Positions 13,063 through 16,709 of a stretch of 16,709 nucleotides of DNA are shown one piece after another. How positions within the stretch are numbered: position 1 is the first letter of the stretch; each line of letters opens with the position of its first letter. A program made the translations under genes and the position numbers. The notes under the pieces were generated by a model. That model did not search any database and was not told the origin of the DNA. It worked only from the letters and a program-made list of their open reading frames with translations. The DNA lies in contig CAZNQW010000068.1 of assembly GCA_964575225.1 (NCBI GenBank), positions 1-16,709 on the forward strand. The letters are read 5' to 3'. The stretch comes from CAZNQW01 sp964575225 (GTDB lineage: Bacteria > Chloroflexota > Anaerolineae > JAAYZQ01).

Positions 13063-14070
13063 TTAGGGCTGTCCCTTCTCGGCAAACTCGTTAGAGTACA
13101 TGTCGTTCACTGCGGCGCCATCCTGCACCAGCCCCATTTTGACCATGATCTCTTGCGAGAGCTGCCAGTCGTCGGGGTTCGACACGCCCAATTCGCCCGG
13201 TTCCGCCTGCCAGAACTCGATCGACTTTTCCAAGACGGCCCGGTTCATCGTCCGCGCCTGCTCGTCGCTGGCGGCTTCGGGCACGTGAATCAGCGCGATC
13301 TCGAAAGCCTCGTCCGGATGGCGGATGGTATAGTCCAAGCCCTTGAGCGCCGCCCGCACCATGCCCTGCACCAACTCGGGCCGCTCCTCGACCGATTTTT
13401 CGTTGGTAATCAACCCATTCGATACCAGGTTGGCATAGTCCGACACCAAGATCAGGTCGACCAGCTGGCCCTGGGTCTCCATCTGCACCGGCTCGTTCAT
13501 GGCATAGCTGATGGCGGCATCCACCTGATTCTCGCTGATCGCCGCCGCCTGAGTATAGCCGATCGAGATCAACTCCATGTCGGTTTCAGCCAGTCCCACC
13601 CGGTCCAGCAGCGCCCGCCAGCCGATGTAACTGGCGCCATAGGTGACCGGCGTGCCCACCTTCTTCCCCACCAGGTCTTCCGGCGAGCGAATGCCCGCTT
13701 CGGCCGCCGACATCACACACACGGGAAAGCGGCGATACCAGTTCATCACATACACCAGGGGCAGCCCCTGGCTACGGGCCAGGATCACCTGGTCGCCGCT
13801 GGCAATGGCGAACTGCAATTGATCGCCGCCCACCAACTTGAGGATATCGGTCTCCCAGCCGTAATCGAACTTGATGGTGATCCCCTCGTCGGCGAAATAA
13901 CCCTTTTCGACCGCCACATAGATCGGCGTGAACTGGACGTTGGGGATAAAGCCCATCGCCAGCGTGACCTCCTGGGGCTCCTTGTCCGTACCCGGAGCAG
14001 CGCAACCCGACAGCACCAGGCTGGCTACCAACAACATTCCCACGCCGATCCAAACCCTTCTTCGTACCAT
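13063..14070 (-). CDS. ribY: RibY-like riboflavin ABC transporter substrate-binding lipoprotein (NMT1/ThiY family)
   Basis: Extracytoplasmic substrate-binding lipoprotein of 335 residues. The signal sequence MVRRRVWIGVGMLLVASLVL is followed by the lipobox SGC with Cys23 as the lipidation site. The mature part begins with VTLAMGFIPNVQFTPIYVAVEKGYF (split at residues 35-59), the ThiY/NMT1-family pattern seen in RibY proteins, and has the usual two-lobe periplasmic-binding fold length. ATG 14070 is preceded by a strong AGGAGG 7-8 nt upstream. The ligand is inferred as riboflavin or a related flavin because the operon is headed by an FMN riboswitch. The family itself also binds pyrimidines, nitrate and sulfonates, so sequence alone does not fix the ligand. 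Confidence 0.85.
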   Translation of the reverse strand: MVRRRVWIGVGMLLVASLVLSGCAAPGTDKEPQEVTLAMGFIPNVQFTPIYVAVEKGYFADEGITIKFDYGWETDILKLVGGDQLQFAIASGDQVILARSQGLPLVYVMNWYRRFPVCVMSAAEAGIRSPEDLVGKKVGTPVTYGASYIGWRALLDRVGLAETDMELISIGYTQAAAISENQVDAAISYAMNEPVQMETQGQLVDLILVSDYANLVSNGLITNEKSVEERPELVQGMVRAALKGLDYTIRHPDEAFEIALIHVPEAASDEQARTMNRAVLEKSIEFWQAEPGELGVSNPDDWQLSQEIMVKMGLVQDGAAVNDMYSNEFAEKGQP

Positions 14071-14121
14071 GTCCTATCCTCCTAAAATAGAGTAAAACAC
14101 CACAGATCGAGATCCGATGCA

Positions 14122-15492
14122 CTACCAAGCGCCTGGCATCCCCCATTCCACCCAGACCTGAACACCCAGCATGACCAGTCCCAAACCCCCAACCAGGGGC
14201 TGCGACCACTTTTCCTCGCTCAGGCTGGCCAACGAAATGGGCGCGATCAGATACCAGGGCTGGCTGCGCGCTGCCAGCAACACAAAGGCCAGCAGCGAGG
14301 CATAAAAACTGGCACTGGTCAGCCGGCCAAAAGTCACCTTGCCCCGACTCAGCCGCCGCAGCAGTCCCGCCATCACCAGCGCATAGGCCGCCAGTCCCAT
14401 GACCATCAGCCGCGAGGGCAGAGTCGGGCTCGCCCCGGCCCAGTTGGCGGGCGCCAACACCCGCTCGGCGATCTCTTGGGGCAGATCCGGCCGCCAAAAG
14501 GGCGCCATCACCCCCACCGACACGCCCAGCAGCGCGGCGACCGGCCCGACGACCCGGCGGAGGACCCAGGCCACCCGTCGGCCTGGCGGCGCCTCCTGCA
14601 TCCACCGCCGCCAGGCATACAGCGCAAACAGCGGCAGAAACAAAAGGGTCATATACTTGACCCAGATCGACAGTCCCAAGACGGCAAAGGCCGGTGTCCA
14701 CCGTTCCTGCAACAAGAACCAAAAGGCCAGCAACACCAGCGCCATCATGGCCATGTCGTTGTGGCCATCGCCCACCGCCAGCAGCAGCACCAGTGGATTC
14801 CAGGCAAAGCAGTACAGCCCTTCCAGCGCCCGCTCGGGGTGATACTTTTGGAGCATGCGATGCACCAGCCAGGCCGACCCCAGGTAGGCCACCACAGCCA
14901 GCCCTTTCAGGTAGGCAACCCCGGCGATCAAGTCCTGCCCCCCCAACGTCCCGACAGACGACAGCAGCAGCCAGGTGGGGCCATAGACCGCCCCTTCTCG
15001 GAAATAGGCAAGAGGAAACGCCTTTACCAGCGGATCGCTGCGGAATTGCAGGGGCGCGGTCAGAAGCGGGTTGGCATCCAGGTCGGTCAGCAGATGCGAG
15101 TGGACCACATAACCAAACAGATCGGACGTCATGGGTAACAACCAGAACAGGGTCAGCGCAAAAGACACCGCCAGGCCCCACACCACCCAGGGCGACCCGC
15201 CTCCACGGCGGACCATCCCCCAACCCAAGGCGTACAGCGCTCCCAACAGAACCAGTCCCGCCAAGCAGCCCAATAGGGTGGCCCCGTCGCGGCCCAGCAG
15301 GCGCGGCCAGTTGGTCAGACGCTCGCCATAGCGCGCCCAGGGCAACAGGGCTGTCAGAAGCAAATACACGGCTTCGGTGGCCAGCCCAAGCCCCAACAGC
15401 GCCACCCCGGTTCCCTTGGCGTCCATGGGCGCCGTCCCTCCCAGGGGTTGGGGGCCTCGCTGCTGCGCGCCCCGAGTTTCCTTTCTATCCAT
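14122..15492 (-). CDS. GT-C membrane glycosyltransferase (polyprenol-phosphate-mannose-dependent, MptA/MptB/GT87-like)
   Basis: Predicted integral-membrane sugar transferase using a polyprenol-phosphate sugar donor, 456 residues with about eleven or twelve membrane segments. In the first extracytoplasmic loop region it has SDLFGYVVHSHLL...DANPLL (D124 and N141-P142), the GT-C acidic motif with downstream NP. It also carries VGDGHNDMAMM, the HND motif typical of MptB-like mannosyltransferases, and a late SQPWYLI. ATG 15492 follows the permease stop by 9 nt; an internal ATG at 15426 with GAGGG upstream is an equally plausible start and would remove a polar, repetitive 22-residue leader. It lies between the permease and the binding protein of the riboflavin operon, which is unexpected for a glycosyltransferase. 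The acceptor is unknown. Confidence 0.8.
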   Translation of the reverse strand: MDRKETRGAQQRGPQPLGGTAPMDAKGTGVALLGLGLATEAVYLLLTALLPWARYGERLTNWPRLLGRDGATLLGCLAGLVLLGALYALGWGMVRRGGGSPWVVWGLAVSFALTLFWLLPMTSDLFGYVVHSHLLTDLDANPLLTAPLQFRSDPLVKAFPLAYFREGAVYGPTWLLLSSVGTLGGQDLIAGVAYLKGLAVVAYLGSAWLVHRMLQKYHPERALEGLYCFAWNPLVLLLAVGDGHNDMAMMALVLLAFWFLLQERWTPAFAVLGLSIWVKYMTLLFLPLFALYAWRRWMQEAPPGRRVAWVLRRVVGPVAALLGVSVGVMAPFWRPDLPQEIAERVLAPANWAGASPTLPSRLMVMGLAAYALVMAGLLRRLSRGKVTFGRLTSASFYASLLAFVLLAARSQPWYLIAPISLASLSEEKWSQPLVGGLGLVMLGVQVWVEWGMPGAW

Positions 15493-15501
15493 GGGCTCCG
15501 C

Positions 15502-16272
15502 CTAACTCCCCTTCTTCCAGCGCAAGACCACCGCCTCCAGCGCCGACACAGCGCCATACAGGCCCAAGGCAATCGTCATCAACACAAACAGGGCGACAAA
15601 CATCAAGGGGGTGTCGAACAACCCTCGGTTGGCCAGGTTCACCAGGAACCCCAATCCCCGATCCGACTGCGCAAACTCGCCCACCACCGCGCCGATCACC
15701 GACAGCGTAACCCCAATCTTGAGCCCGCCCAGCAACACCGGTAGCGCCGCCGGCAGTTCCAGCAGCCGAAACACCTGCCACCGGCTGGCCTGGAACGTCC
15801 GCATCAGGTCATAGAGGTCCCGATCCACCGAGCGCAGGCCCACGATGGTGCTAATCAACACCGGGAAAAAGATGGTCAAGGCGCAGATCAACACCTTGGA
15901 CAACAGGCCAAAACCGAACCAGACGATCAATAGCGGCGCCAGGGCCACAATGGGGATCGACTGACTGGCTACGATATAGGGCGACAGAAAACGCTCCAAG
16001 GGGCGAGACTTGGCCAGCACATAGCCCCACAGCGTGGCGCCGGTCAATCCCAGCGCCAGCCCGCCCACGATTTCGATCAGAGTGACCTGGGTGTGAAACC
16101 ACAGCGAGCCATCAGCCGCCACCCGCAGGAACCGGTCCCACACCTGCTGCGGCGATGGCAGGAGAAAGGGGGGATAATCGCCCACATGGGCCACCAGCGC
16201 CCAGACCCCCACTAGCGCCACCATCGCCACGGGGATCAGGGCTATTTCCACACGTTCCCGCACAAACCGCAC
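15502..16272 (-). CDS. ribX: RibX-like riboflavin ABC transporter permease (SsuC/ThiX family)
   Basis: Inner-membrane permease of a type I ABC importer, about 256 residues with the start chosen here. The sequence after the start runs RFVRERVEIALIPVAMVALVGVW (first membrane helix), then YPPFLLPSPQQVWDRF. This is the standard SsuC/TauC/ThiX opening. About six helices follow, with the coupling-helix EAA loop around FRLLELPAALPVLLGGLKIG and VIGAVVGEF. The frame is open to ATG 16401, but that longer N-terminus would be encoded across an intrinsic terminator (16334-16368) and does not resemble the family. GTG 16272 is therefore my choice, with GTG 16263 and 16251 as alternatives; none has a strong ribosome binding site. 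The FMN riboswitch directly upstream indicates riboflavin as substrate. RibXY systems of this kind are, as I recall, described from Chloroflexi. Confidence 0.8.
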   Translation of the reverse strand: MRFVRERVEIALIPVAMVALVGVWALVAHVGDYPPFLLPSPQQVWDRFLRVAADGSLWFHTQVTLIEIVGGLALGLTGATLWGYVLAKSRPLERFLSPYIVASQSIPIVALAPLLIVWFGFGLLSKVLICALTIFFPVLISTIVGLRSVDRDLYDLMRTFQASRWQVFRLLELPAALPVLLGGLKIGVTLSVIGAVVGEFAQSDRGLGFLVNLANRGLFDTPLMFVALFVLMTIALGLYGAVSALEAVVLRWKKGS

Positions 16273-16333
16273 GGCCGCTTGCCCGTTCGGTCCGCGTGCT
16301 GTGTACCAGCCTTTCGCGCGATTCTGCTCCAAC

Positions 16334-16368
16334 AAAAAAAGCCCCCCAAGACCATTGGCCTTCGGGGC
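16334..16368 (-). terminator. Intrinsic terminator of the FMN riboswitch expression platform
   Basis: On the minus strand a hairpin from 16368 to 16341 pairs GCCCC with GGGGC and, after a small internal loop, AAGGCC with GGTCTT (one G-T pair) around a 3-nt loop. Seven Ts follow at 16340-16334. Its 5' arm (16369-16359) is the exact complement of the 5' strand of the aptamer (16557-16547), so the two structures exclude one another. Confidence 0.88.
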
Positions 16369-16384
16369 ACGTTCACAACGCTTG

Positions 16385-16401
16385 ATGGGCTCTTTGCCCA
16401 T
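16385..16401 (-). promoter_or_regulatory. Short hairpin between aptamer and terminator, containing an AUG
   Basis: ATGGGC and GCCCAT form a perfect 6-bp stem around a 5-nt loop. The in-frame ATG at 16401 lies in the stem. It may be a spacer hairpin of the expression platform. If AUG 16401 were ever used for translation, it would be occluded here, and its only Shine-Dalgarno candidate (GAGAAGG, 16420-16414) lies in helix P1 of the riboswitch. Confidence 0.5.
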
Positions 16402-16411
16402 GGTTCCAAGC

Positions 16412-16558
16412 TGCCTTCTCCCATCCGGACTGTACCGTCGGCTCCGGATTCACACCGGATCAACCCGCTGGTCGCGGGCTCGCGGGCTTGGCCGCGCCTC
16501 AGCGGGCCTCACCGCCGGTCGGGAATCGGCGATCTCCGCCTCACCCTGCCCCGAAGGT
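16412..16558 (-). ncRNA. FMN riboswitch aptamer (RFN element)
   Basis: On the minus strand the conserved RFN blocks are all visible in order: CTTCGGGGCAGGGTGA near 16555-16540; TTCCCGACCGGCGGTGA near 16526-16510; a variable stem; CCGGTGTGAATCCGG; AGCCGACGGTACAGTCCGG; and ATGGGAGAAGG ending at 16414. Helix P1 is formed by CCTTC (16557-16553) with GAAGG (16418-16414). In known systems FMN binding switches off riboflavin synthesis or uptake genes. Here the gene downstream is an ABC permease, followed by its binding protein and ATPase, so the switch should shut down flavin import when FMN is abundant. Confidence 0.97.
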
Positions 16559-16582
16559 CTTTATAAAGACGGCTTGGCCGTC
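16557..16582. other. Leader palindrome and hairpin upstream of the riboswitch
   Basis: Two perfect inverted repeats abut the aptamer: GTCTTTATAAAGAC (16557-16570), and GACGGC/GCCGTC around a 3-nt loop (16568-16582). They would lie in the first bases of the transcript. They may insulate the aptamer from the 5' end, or the palindrome could be a protein binding site; neither can be decided from the sequence. Confidence 0.5.
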
Positions 16583-16592
16583 ATTCACCCGG

Positions 16593-16621
16593 ATTATACA
16601 CCAACCGATCTGACTTGTCAA
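16593..16621 (-). promoter_or_regulatory. Perfect-consensus sigma-70-type promoter of the riboflavin operon
   Basis: On the minus strand TTGACA (16621-16616) and TATAAT (16598-16593) are separated by exactly 17 nt. All twelve bases match consensus. Transcription should start near 16586, about 30 nt before the riboswitch aptamer. A promoter this strong fits control by attenuation rather than by initiation. Confidence 0.93.
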
Positions 16622-16709
16622 CCCCTCGATTGTGCCTGGCTAGGGCTGTTGCAGAGTCGGCCAGTCAATCTAGTTTGGAGCTCGCCGCCCCCGTCTCGGG
16701 GGCGGCCTG
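16622..16709. other. Contig end with GC-rich inverted repeat
   Basis: No gene is visible beyond the promoter. A perfect 9-bp stem (16684-16692 with 16698-16706) around GTCTC lies at the very end of the window. It could be the terminator stem of a plus- or minus-strand transcript outside the window or a dispersed palindrome, but no T-run is visible before the sequence stops. Confidence 0.5.

Noticed and set aside
12835..14085. Plus-strand open frame (416 codons) opposite the ATPase and ribY-like genes
   Set aside because: It is antisense to two well-supported transporter genes with clear motifs; the translation is rich in H, R and Q and matches nothing recognisable.
13772..15223. Minus-strand open frame (483 codons) in another frame across the glycosyltransferase and ribY-like genes
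   Set aside because: It is G/R/A-rich low-complexity translation; the overlapping frames have membrane topology, GT-C motifs and a lipobox, so they are the real genes.
16412..16558. TPP (thiamine) riboswitch, suggested by the ThiXYZ-like transporter
   Set aside because: The conserved blocks are those of the RFN/FMN element (CCCGACCGGCGGT, GTCCGGATGGGAGAAGG). The TPP core CUGAGA/ACCUGAUC is absent.

Overview
The window looks like one end of a metagenome or draft scaffold from a GC-rich bacterium, most likely a Chloroflexota (Anaerolineae/Caldilineae/Herpetosiphon-type) lineage. That placement is inferred from two things: an FMN-riboswitch-controlled RibXY-type riboflavin ABC transporter, an arrangement I recall from Chloroflexi, and a class II/class I diterpene synthase pair like those of Herpetosiphon and Mycobacterium tuberculosis. 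It is not proven. The first 45 bases are not genomic: positions 13-45 are the Illumina read-1 adapter. A run of exactly 100 N (11781-11880) marks a scaffold gap inside a tandem repeat.

Layout. Plus strand, 46-3855: a branched-chain amino acid (Liv/HAAT) ABC operon, livH (5' truncated), livM, livG and livF. It is followed by a small DinB-like protein (3985-4500) whose stop codon overlaps that of the convergent gene. Minus strand, 11492 down to 4497: a run of six genes. In transcription order these are a small excisionase-type helix-turn-helix protein with a good promoter, a FemAB/GNAT-like acyltransferase, a small membrane protein, an Rv3378c-like diterpene synthase, an Rv3377c-like class II diterpene cyclase, and a large membrane hybrid histidine kinase with two C-terminal receiver domains. 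The last three are separated by only 12 and 6 nt, so the kinase is physically tied to the terpene genes.

From 11493 to 12051 there is no gene. That stretch holds the promoter of the HTH gene, a 76-77 bp tandem palindromic repeat and the gap.

Minus strand, 16621 down to 12052: a riboflavin uptake operon. A perfect-consensus sigma-70-type promoter leads into an FMN riboswitch and then an intrinsic terminator. The 5' arm of the terminator is perfectly complementary over 11 nt to the 5' strand of the aptamer, which gives a readable attenuation mechanism. Next come the permease (RibX-like), a GT-C polyprenol-mannose-type glycosyltransferase, the lipoprotein substrate-binding protein (RibY-like), the ATPase, and a YtxH-like small membrane protein.

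The most interesting points are the diterpene pair and the riboflavin operon. In the diterpene pair both enzymes depart from the classical aspartate motif (DSDV in place of DxDD, and NGTRRW in place of DGTRRW), an 11-G homopolymer touches the start of one gene, and the genes are coupled to a sensor kinase. In the riboflavin operon the regulatory switch is unusually clear and a glycosyltransferase sits unexpectedly between permease and binding protein.
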